Shown one piece after another: positions 37,837 through 46,994 of a stretch of DNA of 64,000 nucleotides; position 1 is the first letter of the stretch, and each line of letters opens with the position of its first letter. Where the stretch lies: contig CALSTX010000019.1 of assembly GCA_943789375.1 (NCBI GenBank), positions 31,668 through 95,667 on the forward strand, written 5' to 3'. This stretch comes from an uncultured Opitutales bacterium (GTDB lineage Bacteria; Verrucomicrobiota; Verrucomicrobiia; Opitutales; Seribacteraceae). Below the pieces are notes generated by a model. The model did no database searches. It was not told the DNA's origin and saw only the letters and a program-made list of their open reading frames with translations. The translations under genes were made by a program, and so were the position numbers.

Positions 37837-38927
37837 ATGAAACTTACTACCTTGTTACTATCTGCCCTAGTTCTAGGGACTTCCGTTTTTGCTCAGTATC
37901 CCGGAATGATGACCACGCAAGTATCTTCCAACCCGGAAGGTACCGCACTTGGTGCCAATGAAACCTTGACCGCATCCGGTATCGCCCTCGGTAACCGTGT
38001 TAAAATGCGCGGATACATTGATTTTATTCTCGGGTATGATGATGAGGATATTGCCGATGGCGATCAAAATGAGCAATTCACTACACAAGGTGACATTGAT
38101 TTCTTATTTGACCTTTCCCCGGTTACTGCGGAAGCACACATTCGGTTTAACGGCACAATGTACGTTCTGATGCTACTGAGCTACAGGGAGTTGACCTTGA
38201 ACAGTTATTTGCCCGTTACAATGTTAATGATGTTTTTAATTTCTCTTTCGGTCGCAACTTAACTGCTCTTGGATACGAAGCAGATGAAGCACCTGGCTTT
38301 ATGCTGTTTCCAACGCAGTCTACTCTTCAGACGATATCAGTGTCAAGTTCGTATTTAATCCATTCAAACCCGTCGAAATTATGTTGATGGAGTCCGTGCA
38401 AATTTTAACAACGGTCAGTTTGGTTTAACCTTTGGTATTCACGATGGCTATTGGAGTAACAGACCATTTCGACGGTGATGACATGGCAATCGATTTGGCT
38501 GCATCTGTAATGATCATTCCTGGATTAGAGGCACGTCTTGGTTACGCACATCAAGAAGTTGATCAATCACCCAGTCCTGATACTGACATATCTCAATTCA
38601 ATATGTGGTTGGGCTACAACCCGAATGATCTTACACTTGCAATCGAGTATGATAACTTTGAAATTCTTGATCGATGAGTATTGGAGCTTAATGCTGCTTG
38701 CCAATTACCAATTCACCGACTGGTTTGCCGCAACCTTACGCTACACTCATGAAGATTATGAAGAATCTTGGAGCTGATCATGATGCAGACCGCTTTCACA
38801 TTTGCTTTCCTTTTTTCCATTACCGACAATTTTGGTTTGAATGTTGAGTACAGCACACCGATGTGATACTGCAATCCTCATAGGTGACTACAACGAATTC
38901 TACATTGAAGGCTTAATTTCTTACTAA
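37837..38927 (+). pseudogene. Outer-membrane beta-barrel (porin, BBP2-like), frameshifted several times
   Basis: The first frame starts at ATG 37837 with a signal peptide (LLLSALVLGTSVFAQ) and continues into alternating strands (RVKMRGYIDFILGYDDED). Later frames give FARYNVNDVFNFSFGRN, NGQFGLTFGIHDGYWS, LGYAHQEVDQS, LANYQFTDWFAATLRYTHEDY and finally NEFYIEGLISY before TAA at 38925. The alternation of aromatic and small residues and the closing tyrosine are typical of porins. A strong terminator follows. At least four shifts are needed, again without evident loss of content. It lies in an ECF-sigma locus, so the porin may be a sigma target. Confidence 0.75.
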
Positions 38928-38952
38928 GCTGAAATAGAAATTCTCTTTACTG

Positions 38953-38985
38953 AAACCCTGCCGTGTGAATCGGCAGGGTTTTTTT
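38953..38985 (+). terminator. Intrinsic terminator after the porin gene
   Basis: An 11-bp GC-rich stem (AAACCCTGCCG with CGGCAGGGTTT, 7-base loop) is followed by a T run to 38985. It is 26 bases past the porin stop codon. Confidence 0.9.
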
Positions 38986-39092
38986 GTGCCCAGTTTGGAC
39001 TCCATGCTTGCCAAAGCCCGTCGAGCAAGTCATCGGAGTAGATAAACCAATTTTTATTTTATGGACGGGATGAAAATGAAAGAATTACAGCC

Positions 39093-40598
39093 ATGAGTAT
39101 GGATGCCTTGACCTATGATGAACCCAGCAAGGCAAAGAAGGCCACGCTAAGGAAAATAGAAGAGAAGGGAGAGGAACTGGCCTACCTCCAGCGTAAAGCC
39201 CGGGAACTGGGTATCCCCATCCTTGTGGTAGTGGAAGGGCTGAGTGCCGCCGGGAAGGGCACGATCATTAATCAAATGATCCAGCCGCTGGACCCCCGGG
39301 GGTTTAAGGTCAGCTGTATTGCCTCCCCCAACCGCGATGAGCAAATGAGGCCTTTCCTCTGGCGTTTCTGGCGGCGTACCCCATCCGCAGACCGGATGGC
39401 GATTTTTGACCGGAGCTGGTATCGCAGTTTACTCGATGCCAAGATTAACGGGGTAATCAGCGAAGCGGACCTGGAAAAGGCTTATGCGGATGTGCGGAAT
39501 TTTGAGCGTCAGATGCGGGATGGAGGAACCCTGATCCTCAAGTTCTTTTTGGAAGTCTCGAAAAAGGAGCAAGCCGCCCGCCTGGCTGCCTTACAGAATA
39601 ACCCGGCCACCGCCTGGCGGGTATCGGATGCGGTTATGGAGCGTCATGCCCAGTATAATGACTACCTGAAGGCAGTGGAACAGATGTTTAAGGAAACCGA
39701 TGGGGAGGGTGGCCCTCCCTGGTTGCGGGTATCATCCAAAAGTACCAAGCAGGCAACCCTTAAGGTACTTGATCACATGGTCGATACCATCCAGAAGCGG
39801 GTGGATGAAGTAAAGGAAGGCACCCCTGCCTTAACCGCCACAAACCGACCGCACCGCCCCTTGTTTCGGGATGGCCCGTCCCTGACCACCACAGATTTGT
39901 CCAGACAGTTAAGTAAAGAAGAGTACCGGGAAATGCTGGGCTCCCGCCAGCAAAAGATCCAGGACTTACACCATGAGGTCTACCGGTTACGTATACCGGT
40001 GGTCATTGTCTATGAAGGATGGGATGCGGCAGGAAAGGGAGGGAATATTCGGCGACTGACCGAGCGGATGGATCCCCGCGGCTATGAAGTAATCCCGGTG
40101 TCTGCCCCCAATGATGTGGAGAAAGCCCATCACTATCTTTGGCGTTTTTGGACCGAATTTCCCAAGGCTGGGCATGTGACCATCTTTGACCGTTCCTGGT
40201 ACGGTCGGGTTCTGGTGGAGCGGGTCGAAGGCTTTTGCACGGAAACCGAGTGGAAGCAGGCATACCATGAAATCAATGAGATGGAAGACAATTTTCGCCA
40301 TTTTGGTACCGCCCTGGTCAAGTTCTGGTTTCATATTGACCAGGATGAACAGTTGAGACGTTTTCAGGCCCGCGAGCATAACCCAAAAAAGCAATGGAAG
40401 CTGAACCAGGAAGACTGGCGTAACCGGGATAAATGGAAGCCTTATGAGGAAGCGGTGAATGAAATGTTTATCCGTACCCATGCTCCCCATGCACCCTGGA
40501 CAATTATTGAGGGTAATTGTAAGCGCTATGCCCGGATAAAAGCCCTGGATGTGGTCATCGAGGCGATTGAGCAAAAGATTGCTGACAAAACAAAGTAA
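39093..40598 (+). CDS. Two-domain PPK2-family polyphosphate phosphotransferase (PAP type)
   Basis: The 501-residue protein has two PPK2 domains in tandem. Each has a Walker A-like loop: GLSAAGKGT near residue 50 and EGWDAAGKGG near 310. Each also has the lid/Asp region with R(R/S)WY (FDRSWYRS and FDRSWYGR). Two-domain PPK2 enzymes such as PAP move phosphate from polyphosphate to AMP, making ADP. In such proteins usually only the C-terminal domain is active, so the N-terminal one may be structural. It has its own spacer on both sides and stands alone. Confidence 0.88.
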   Translation: MSMDALTYDEPSKAKKATLRKIEEKGEELAYLQRKARELGIPILVVVEGLSAAGKGTIINQMIQPLDPRGFKVSCIASPNRDEQMRPFLWRFWRRTPSADRMAIFDRSWYRSLLDAKINGVISEADLEKAYADVRNFERQMRDGGTLILKFFLEVSKKEQAARLAALQNNPATAWRVSDAVMERHAQYNDYLKAVEQMFKETDGEGGPPWLRVSSKSTKQATLKVLDHMVDTIQKRVDEVKEGTPALTATNRPHRPLFRDGPSLTTTDLSRQLSKEEYREMLGSRQQKIQDLHHEVYRLRIPVVIVYEGWDAAGKGGNIRRLTERMDPRGYEVIPVSAPNDVEKAHHYLWRFWTEFPKAGHVTIFDRSWYGRVLVERVEGFCTETEWKQAYHEINEMEDNFRHFGTALVKFWFHIDQDEQLRRFQAREHNPKKQWKLNQEDWRNRDKWKPYEEAVNEMFIRTHAPHAPWTIIEGNCKRYARIKALDVVIEAIEQKIADKTK

Positions 40599-40850
40599 GA
40601 CTCCTTCTGGATACGATGAATTGTCTTGTTTGTTTTGCTTTTCCCCTTACTCAAGACATTGCCTTCACCTGAGCGGCTACAGTTTACGAGCATCTATCTT
40701 GACATAACTTCAGCCACCCCTTTTTTTTGGTTTCTGAATTTGTAATGTCGAACTACCCTCCTGTAAGACTATTAAATTTAAACCGCCCTGATTGTCTCCA
40801 GCTCATTTTCTTAATCCCACTCTTTTAAACTTAACCCACGAATACTACCT

Positions 40851-42176
40851 ATGACTGCTTCGACATCCATTTTACCTGAAAAACTTCACGAATACCCCCA
40901 GCAAGAGGTGATTGACGGGTCTGGTGGAGCATCCGCTTCCGTGTTGGATGACTGCCTCAATCAGAATGATGGGGTGTTGCAACTAATGCACCGATATGCT
41001 GGCAGAACTTTCTGTTCGCCCGGGAAACGATTACGTCTCGATGAGAGTTCATACTATCCCGATTACATGGACGGTACCGGTCTCGATGAAGTCTGGATGG
41101 GTTGCACTGTACCCATCGTCACAGGCGTGATTGATTCACGTACAGGTAAAGCTCCTTTTCGTGAAGGTGAATCCCATGTGCTCACCCCGAACGGACAGGT
41201 CATTCTGTTGCAGGACTTGATTCTCGCCAATCCGGCAGCGGTCATGGGTGACAAGATTACCGCTTTATCAAAATCAATGTATGGCGATCCAACCTGGCCG
41301 ATTGTGTCCAAGAAATTCGACAATTTGAATCCGATCCCCCATCACCTGCACTGGTCCAAGTGGGAAGTGTACGACATCAATTCTTTCGACAACCCTGGCG
41401 TTAGCCCGTCGCATTATCATACCACGGCAATGGGACTATATCCATTTGTTTCCAAGGACGATTTCCTTGCCTGTATGAAGCGTTTTGGACAGGGTGAATA
41501 TAACGGAGTTCGGCACCTTTCCCCGCATGTAATGATGCAACTTGATAACGGCTTTGTTATGCCAAATGGTGTACTGCACTCACCGACAGACCTTTGCACT
41601 CACGAAGTGCATGTGACCATGGATGAGCACTTTTTAGCAGAGGATCTTACCCTTGATGGCCGTATTGGAGCTGCAGATGCATTCTACGCATGCCGGGAAG
41701 AGGATTACCCAAAGGATAAACATGAAAATTGGGAATACTTGGTTGAAAAGTTTGACTTCGAAGCCAACCAAGATCCGGATTTTGTTTTGAAAAATTCACG
41801 CCCAGCAATCACGGCGGAAGAATTTTCAGCTGACGGTGTAGATGCAAAATGGATCGTGTATGGTAATTTTCTTGGTGACCAAAAGGTTTCAATTCTCAGG
41901 CTTACTCTCGAGCCAGGGGCGAAGACATCTTTTTGCCCAGAGTGTCCCGCATTGTTTCACACCAATGGCGGAAGTGGCCGTGTTGGAAAGCTCGAAGTCC
42001 GATATCATCAGAATATGGTATTGGGTGAACTTTATCCTGAGATCGGATTCATTACCCAGTCTGCACTTGCCAGTGGCGGTGTGGAAATTGAAAATACTGG
42101 ATCTGACCCTCTGGTTCTGACCTTTGACTTCCCACAAAATGGGCATTCTAAAACACCGGGTGTTACCGCGGTATAG
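40851..42176 (+). CDS. Cupin-fold mannose-6-phosphate isomerase-like protein
   Basis: The 441-residue protein has cupin-like metal sites: HHLHWSKWEVY in the first half and SPSHYHTTAMG with CTHEVHVTMDEH in the middle, plus a second barrel near residues 320-435. This resembles type I phosphomannose isomerase or related sugar-phosphate isomerases. The 252-base gap upstream holds a lone TTGACA (40699-40704) with no matching -10. It is the first gene of the carbohydrate locus but is separated from the PfkB kinase by 315 bases, so it may have its own promoter. The substrate is inferred from fold and context only. Confidence 0.6.
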   Translation: MTASTSILPEKLHEYPQQEVIDGSGGASASVLDDCLNQNDGVLQLMHRYAGRTFCSPGKRLRLDESSYYPDYMDGTGLDEVWMGCTVPIVTGVIDSRTGKAPFREGESHVLTPNGQVILLQDLILANPAAVMGDKITALSKSMYGDPTWPIVSKKFDNLNPIPHHLHWSKWEVYDINSFDNPGVSPSHYHTTAMGLYPFVSKDDFLACMKRFGQGEYNGVRHLSPHVMMQLDNGFVMPNGVLHSPTDLCTHEVHVTMDEHFLAEDLTLDGRIGAADAFYACREEDYPKDKHENWEYLVEKFDFEANQDPDFVLKNSRPAITAEEFSADGVDAKWIVYGNFLGDQKVSILRLTLEPGAKTSFCPECPALFHTNGGSGRVGKLEVRYHQNMVLGELYPEIGFITQSALASGGVEIENTGSDPLVLTFDFPQNGHSKTPGVTAV

Positions 42177-42491
42177 TGGTTGTTCGGTGTCGCCCAGTTT
42201 GCATTCTCGGCAGGAACTTACCCTTTCAAGCGGGCTGGCTTCCCGCACTAATGATTTCGATGTAATCAGTTTCGTAACCTGTAGAAGTCATTGCGGGGTT
42301 CGAAAATAAAGAAAGTTTAAGTTCCCACTAAACCTCATCATGGTCAAGCAGGGGTATACCCAGTTACCCTTTATTTTAGGTTCGATTGATTCCGAGTTGA
42401 GGTGTAAACAAGATCTGATCGTTAGTTTTCCTTGCCATGCAAAGAAAAAAGCCCTTCCTATCTTCTTTCTCCTGTTAATTATAAACATTTT
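42177..42491 (+). promoter_or_regulatory. 315-base spacer before the PfkB kinase, with a possible DeoR half-site
   Basis: No credible gene lies here. A small hairpin (42230-42246, GCGGG with CCCGC) follows the cupin gene and may end it. TGATCGTT at 42416-42423 is the reverse complement of AACGATCA, the core of the repeats before the deoR-type gene at 46154-46183. This could be an operator for the kinase gene. A single 8-base match may be chance. Confidence 0.35.
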
Positions 42492-43532
42492 ATGAGCGAA
42501 TTATCCCAGCCTGTAGAACGCTCCGGAATCCTGTCCGGAGGTAATTGGATTATAGACCAAGTCAAAATTATTGATGTCTACCCTAAGCACGAACAACTTG
42601 CCAATATCCTTGGCCAGTCACAGGGAACCGGTGGTTCTCCTTACAATGTGTTACTTGACCTTGCCAAAATGGGGGCATCTTTCCCCTTGGAAGGTGCGGG
42701 TCTTGTAGGGCAGGATGCTTTGGGTGAATTTATTCTCGAGGATTGCCGAAATAATAACATCGATTCTCAGTTTATGTCGGTATCCCCCGGGTCCAGTACC
42801 TCTTACACCGATGTAATGACCGAAAAAGAAGGTGGAAGGCGCACCTTTTTTCACAACAGTGGGGCTAACTCAACCTGGGACGGTTCCGATATTGATTTTT
42901 CAAAAAGTAAGGCCAAGATTTTTCATCTCGGTTACCTGCTTTTGCTGGATGCTCTTGATCAGGAACATCCAGAGCATGGTACCAAGGGTGCCGCCTTGCT
43001 CGCCAAGGCCAGAGCTGCGGGATTCAAGACCAGTATTGATGTGGTCAGTGAAGACAGTGACCGTTTTGGCCGGATTATTGGCCCGGCGTTGAAACAGGTG
43101 GATTACTGCATTTTAAATGAAGTGGAAGGCAGTAAGGTAACCGGTGTAAAAGTGCGTGAAGGTGAAAGACTTCTCAAGGAGGGAATTGAAGAAACTGCCC
43201 ATAAACTCTTTGAGCTCGGCGTGGGCGAGTTGGTGGCTATTCATTTCCCGGAAGGTTCGTATGCTCAGTCTAAGGATGGAGAAAAAGAATGGCATGGATC
43301 TCTTTCCTTACCCAAGGGATATATCCAGGGTGCTGCTGGAGCTGGAGATGCATTCTGTTCGGGTGTGCTTTATGGCGTGCATGAAAATTGGTCCTTGGAG
43401 AAATCTCTTCTCACCGGAACTTGCGCCGCAACCGCTTGTATGTCAGACCCGACCTGCACAGATGGCTTGCGTTCTTTGGAAGATTGCCTGGCCTTGGCCG
43501 AAAAATTTGGAATTGGGGAAGACGAAAGCTAA
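42492..43532 (+). CDS. PfkB-family carbohydrate kinase
   Basis: The 346-residue kinase has the N-terminal GGNWIIDQVKI strand and the GGSPYNVLLDLAKMG motif. The C-terminal signature is GAAGAGDAFCSGVLYG, with the catalytic Asp in GAGDAF and the anion hole. PfkB enzymes phosphorylate sugars or sugar phosphates. Context suggests the substrate is a hexose, ketohexose or hexitol-derived sugar. I chose the ATG at 42492 because the longer frame has no ribosome site and adds charged sequence. The PHP gene starts 45 bases after it. Confidence 0.85.
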   Translation: MSELSQPVERSGILSGGNWIIDQVKIIDVYPKHEQLANILGQSQGTGGSPYNVLLDLAKMGASFPLEGAGLVGQDALGEFILEDCRNNNIDSQFMSVSPGSSTSYTDVMTEKEGGRRTFFHNSGANSTWDGSDIDFSKSKAKIFHLGYLLLLDALDQEHPEHGTKGAALLAKARAAGFKTSIDVVSEDSDRFGRIIGPALKQVDYCILNEVEGSKVTGVKVREGERLLKEGIEETAHKLFELGVGELVAIHFPEGSYAQSKDGEKEWHGSLSLPKGYIQGAAGAGDAFCSGVLYGVHENWSLEKSLLTGTCAATACMSDPTCTDGLRSLEDCLALAEKFGIGEDES

Positions 43533-43577
43533 TTCCCCCCTTATCTAATTTACATTTAAATCCTCTACCATCCGATT

Positions 43578-44900
43578 ATGTCAGATTCCTCACTTAACGA
43601 TTTTAGCCCGAAAACTCGCGAGCAAGCGCTCCAAAATGCAGCAGAAGCTGGTGGTTTTCCAGAATCCACAGATTTGCTTAATCTTCACGCTCACACCTTT
43701 TATTCCTTTAATTACAAGGACTATTCCCCGAGTATGTTTGCCGTGGAAGCCAAAAAAGCCGGGCTTGGGTCTGCGGGTATTGTAGACTTTGATGTACTTG
43801 ATGGATTGGAAGAATTTTGGAATGCCTCCCGTAAGTTGGACCTGAAAGCATGCATTGGTTTAGAGTCCCGTGTGTTTGTCCCTGAGTTTTCCGACCGGGT
43901 AATCAATTCACCGGGCGAGCCCGGTATCTGCTATCATATGGGAACGGGTTTCACGACCACAGAGATTCCACAGGCTGCTCAGGACTTTCTTGACGGAATG
44001 AGGATCACATCCGGGGAACGAAATAAATCCCTGCTTGATCGGGTCAATGCTTTTCTCAGTCCTCTCACCTTGGATTATGAGAAAGATGTTTTGCCCCTTA
44101 CACCTAACGGCAATGCCACGGAGCGTCATCTTTGTCTGGCCTATGCCCGAAAGGCTGCCGCTCAGTTTCCTGAGGAATCTGCTTTGCGTGCTTTCTGGTC
44201 TGATAAGTTGGGAGTGCCCGCGGGAGATCTCCAAGATGTACCAGATGGACGTGGAATGACCGATCTAATTCGGGCTAAGACCATGAAAAAGGGTGGTGTG
44301 GGCTATGTGCAGCCTGATTCTGGTTCTTTCCCCAATATGGCAGAAATGAATCAATTTGTGTTACAGTGCGGGGCTTTACCAACCTTAACCTGGCTGGATG
44401 GCTGTTCCGATGGAGAGAAAGCTATTCGGGAATTGTTAGAAGTTGGTCAGGCCAGTGGTGTGGTTGCGTTTAATATTATTCCGGATCGTAATTACACTCC
44501 CGGGTCCCCCGATCAAAAACTGAAAAATTTACAGGATGTTATCAAACTGACCCAAGAACTTGAACTGCCATTAATTGGTGGAACAGAAATGAACAGCCCT
44601 GGACAGAAACTGGTGGACAGCTTTGAAACCGAGGAGTTAGCTGCGGTCCATCCAGTATTTCTCCGTGGCGCCCATATCTTACATGCCCATTCCACTCTGC
44701 AGAAATTTGCAGAAATGGGATACTTGAGTGATTGGGCAAGCGCTCACTTCAGCGCAGTAAAGCAGAAGAATGATTTCTATGACCAGTTTGGGGCCATATT
44801 TTCTCCTCGCGGAGATGCAAGGTTACAGCAGGCCTTAACATCAGAAAAGGCCCCGGAAGAGGTTATCACTTTGGCGAAGGAAGCCATGGCTGCCCAGTAA
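43578..44900 (+). CDS. PHP-domain protein of unknown substrate
   Basis: The 440-residue protein has a PHP-type metal motif near the N-terminus (NLHAHTFYSF, H-x-H) and later candidate ligands: Asp in GIVDFDV, Glu in GLESRVF, and Asp/Glu in LTWLDG, GTEMN and HAHST. The PHP superfamily includes phosphoesterases such as histidinol phosphatase and polymerase-linked exonucleases. A sugar phosphatase or phosphoesterase would fit this locus, but the sequence does not settle it. The stop is followed four bases later by the GTG start of the MtlD-like gene, so the two are coupled. Confidence 0.6.
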   Translation: MSDSSLNDFSPKTREQALQNAAEAGGFPESTDLLNLHAHTFYSFNYKDYSPSMFAVEAKKAGLGSAGIVDFDVLDGLEEFWNASRKLDLKACIGLESRVFVPEFSDRVINSPGEPGICYHMGTGFTTTEIPQAAQDFLDGMRITSGERNKSLLDRVNAFLSPLTLDYEKDVLPLTPNGNATERHLCLAYARKAAAQFPEESALRAFWSDKLGVPAGDLQDVPDGRGMTDLIRAKTMKKGGVGYVQPDSGSFPNMAEMNQFVLQCGALPTLTWLDGCSDGEKAIRELLEVGQASGVVAFNIIPDRNYTPGSPDQKLKNLQDVIKLTQELELPLIGGTEMNSPGQKLVDSFETEELAAVHPVFLRGAHILHAHSTLQKFAEMGYLSDWASAHFSAVKQKNDFYDQFGAIFSPRGDARLQQALTSEKAPEEVITLAKEAMAAQ

Positions 44901-44904
44901 TGCA

Positions 44905-46101
44905 GTGAGCCGAACTTTCGTTGGGTTTGGTTTCGGTGCTATCCAAACCGGCTTATTTTTGCCGGAAGTTCAAAATTCAGAAAACTTTGACCGGGTTGTT
45001 GTTTCGGAAATTGATCCCGTCTTAGTTGCAGCCCTTCGGGAATCCCGTGGAGAATATTTCTATAACATTGCCGAGAAAGATCGGGTCCGAAATGTTAAAA
45101 TTACTGGGGTTGAAATTTATAACCCTTTGGTCAATGAAGACCGTGCATCTCTAATTCAAGCGATTGGGCAGGCGAGTGAACTTTGCACCGCATTACCCAG
45201 TTTCCTCCTGTATAATCAGGCTCCTGCCTCGGTTGCCCGGTTACTTGCCGAAGGATTAAAACTTAAAAAGCTCAATCTAAATTTACCGGCTGCAGTAGTT
45301 TATGCTGCGGAAAATGACACCCGGGCAGCGAAAAGGCTGCAAAGAGCCTGTTTAAGTTATGAGATAGATGGCTTTGCTGACCGAGTTGTTTTTTCAGAAA
45401 CAGTTATTGGGAAAATGTGCTCCATTGTCACCGATCTATCCCGTATCCAAAAGGAAAACCTCAGACCCATCACCGAAGAATGCCAACGGGCTATCCTGGT
45501 TGAATCTTTTAATCAGGTATTTGTGGATGAACAAACGCCACCTGGCTTTGTTCGCGGATTAGATCAATTCTACCCAAAGACAGACTTAACCCCATTCGCG
45601 ACAGCTAAATTTCTTGGACAAAATGCCACTCATGCAACCCTGGGCTTCTTGGCTGAAAAGGCAGGCTTGCCATACATGAGTGATATCAGTGATCATCCGG
45701 AATTAGTCGAACATGGGCTTAGTGCCTATATCAAGGAGGTGGGTAAAGGGCTATGTTATCAATTTGGTCAATTGGGTGAAGATCTCTTCACTGAACATAG
45801 CTTTGCTGAAAATGCTACCTTGGCGGTTCAAAGAATGCTCAATCCCTTCCTGGCGGATCCTGTATCGCGGGTAACCCGGGATCCTATCCGCAAGCTTGGT
45901 TGGGAGGATCGCCTACTTGGGGCTATCCGGCTTACTCTTCAGGCAGGTGTGGACCCAATTGTGCTCCTCGAGGCAGCAAGATTGGCCTTGGATAAGGCAT
46001 GCCTTGAAAAGAATTGGAGTGATCCCGCTGAGGGGCTCTCAAAAATATGGCCTGCTGCCGATGTAAAAGAGGCAAAAATTTTCCGTGACCTACTACTGTA
46101 A
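44905..46101 (+). CDS. Divergent mannitol-1-phosphate-dehydrogenase-like protein
   Basis: The 398-residue protein resembles MtlD in its overall plan. It has an N-terminal Rossmann-type segment (FVGFGFGAIQTGLFLPE, then VVVSEIDP ending a beta strand with an acidic residue), a middle region with YAAENDTRAAKR, and a helical C-terminal domain. The family glycine motif is changed (GFGFGAIQTG), and the classic Lys/His catalytic set is not obvious. So it may bind a nucleotide without being a true mannitol-1-phosphate dehydrogenase. It starts with GTG at 44905, four bases after the PHP stop. The pairing suggests one pathway. Confidence 0.5.
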   Translation: MSRTFVGFGFGAIQTGLFLPEVQNSENFDRVVVSEIDPVLVAALRESRGEYFYNIAEKDRVRNVKITGVEIYNPLVNEDRASLIQAIGQASELCTALPSFLLYNQAPASVARLLAEGLKLKKLNLNLPAAVVYAAENDTRAAKRLQRACLSYEIDGFADRVVFSETVIGKMCSIVTDLSRIQKENLRPITEECQRAILVESFNQVFVDEQTPPGFVRGLDQFYPKTDLTPFATAKFLGQNATHATLGFLAEKAGLPYMSDISDHPELVEHGLSAYIKEVGKGLCYQFGQLGEDLFTEHSFAENATLAVQRMLNPFLADPVSRVTRDPIRKLGWEDRLLGAIRLTLQAGVDPIVLLEAARLALDKACLEKNWSDPAEGLSKIWPAADVKEAKIFRDLLL

Positions 46102-46153
46102 TACCCTTGAATTCCTTGGGATATTTTTCAAACAAGGGTTGCATTTCCTTCAA

Positions 46154-46183
46154 AAACGATCAAAATCCATCCTAAACGATCAA
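46154..46183 (+). promoter_or_regulatory. Direct-repeat operator candidate before the DeoR-type gene
   Basis: The 10-mer AAACGATCAA occurs at 46154-46163 and 46174-46183, exactly 20 bases apart (two DNA turns), ending at the codon before the start. DeoR-family proteins often bind such AAACGA-type repeats. Their placement over the start would block translation or transcription of the regulator itself, so autoregulation is likely. Confidence 0.5.
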
Positions 46184-46184
46184 G

Positions 46185-46964
46185 ATGATTCGTGAAGCAC
46201 ACCCAGCCCTTGCTCCTCTACGGAGAGATAAGATCCGCACTATGATTCGTGACGGAGGGGTTGCCCGTGTCGAGGATTTGCGGAAAACCCTAAAGGTCTC
46301 CGTGGCCACCATCCGCCGTGACCTTGAGATTCTGGAAGAAGAAGGCAAGGTACGCCGTGTTCATGGGGGAGCGGTTTCCACTGAAAGCAGATTGGAGGAG
46401 ACGGTGTTTGAAAATAAAACCCATCTTTCCGCTTCTGAAAAACAACGAATTGCGGAAGCGGCCTACAAGATGATCGAGCCGGATGAAGCCATTTACCTAA
46501 ACGGAGGGAGCACCACTTTGTTTTTAGCCCGACTCCTCCGGGAGCGTACAGACCTGACCCTGGTTACCAATTCTTTACAAGCTGCCATAGAACTGGCAGA
46601 TTCCGGGCCACGGGTTATTTTAACCGGGGGTGAATTACGCAGGATCAGCCAGACCCTGGTGGGCCCGCTTACTTCGGCTGTTTTAGATCAGGTACGGGTG
46701 GATAAGGCTTTTATGGGCACAATGGGGATGTGCTTAACCCATGGCCTCACCACCACCGACCCGAATGAAGCGTACTCCAACGATGTGGTTGCCAGGCAAG
46801 CGAGAAAAGTTATTTTACTTTCGGATTCCAATAAAGCGGAAAAGGTATGTTTTGCCCGTTTTGCCGATTGGAATGAAATGGATCTTTTAATATCGGACAA
46901 AAAACTTCCTTCTGGATTTGCAAAAGATTTGCGAAAAAGGGGGGTAAAAGTCCAGCTAACTTGA
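46185..46964 (+). CDS. DeoR-family transcriptional regulator
   Basis: The 259-residue protein has a winged helix at residues 15-66 with the family HTH (VEDLRKTLKVSVATIRRDLE). A sugar-phosphate sensor domain follows, with GGSTT near residue 105 for phosphate binding and SDSNK near 205. Such regulators normally repress sugar catabolism until a phosphorylated intermediate binds. Its place between the MtlD-like gene and the E2 gene makes it the likely local controller. Direct repeats before its start suggest autoregulation. Confidence 0.92.
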   Translation: MIREAHPALAPLRRDKIRTMIRDGGVARVEDLRKTLKVSVATIRRDLEILEEEGKVRRVHGGAVSTESRLEETVFENKTHLSASEKQRIAEAAYKMIEPDEAIYLNGGSTTLFLARLLRERTDLTLVTNSLQAAIELADSGPRVILTGGELRRISQTLVGPLTSAVLDQVRVDKAFMGTMGMCLTHGLTTTDPNEAYSNDVVARQARKVILLSDSNKAEKVCFARFADWNEMDLLISDKKLPSGFAKDLRKRGVKVQLT

Positions 46965-46994
46965 ATGAATATCTAAAGAGGAGAATCAATACTT

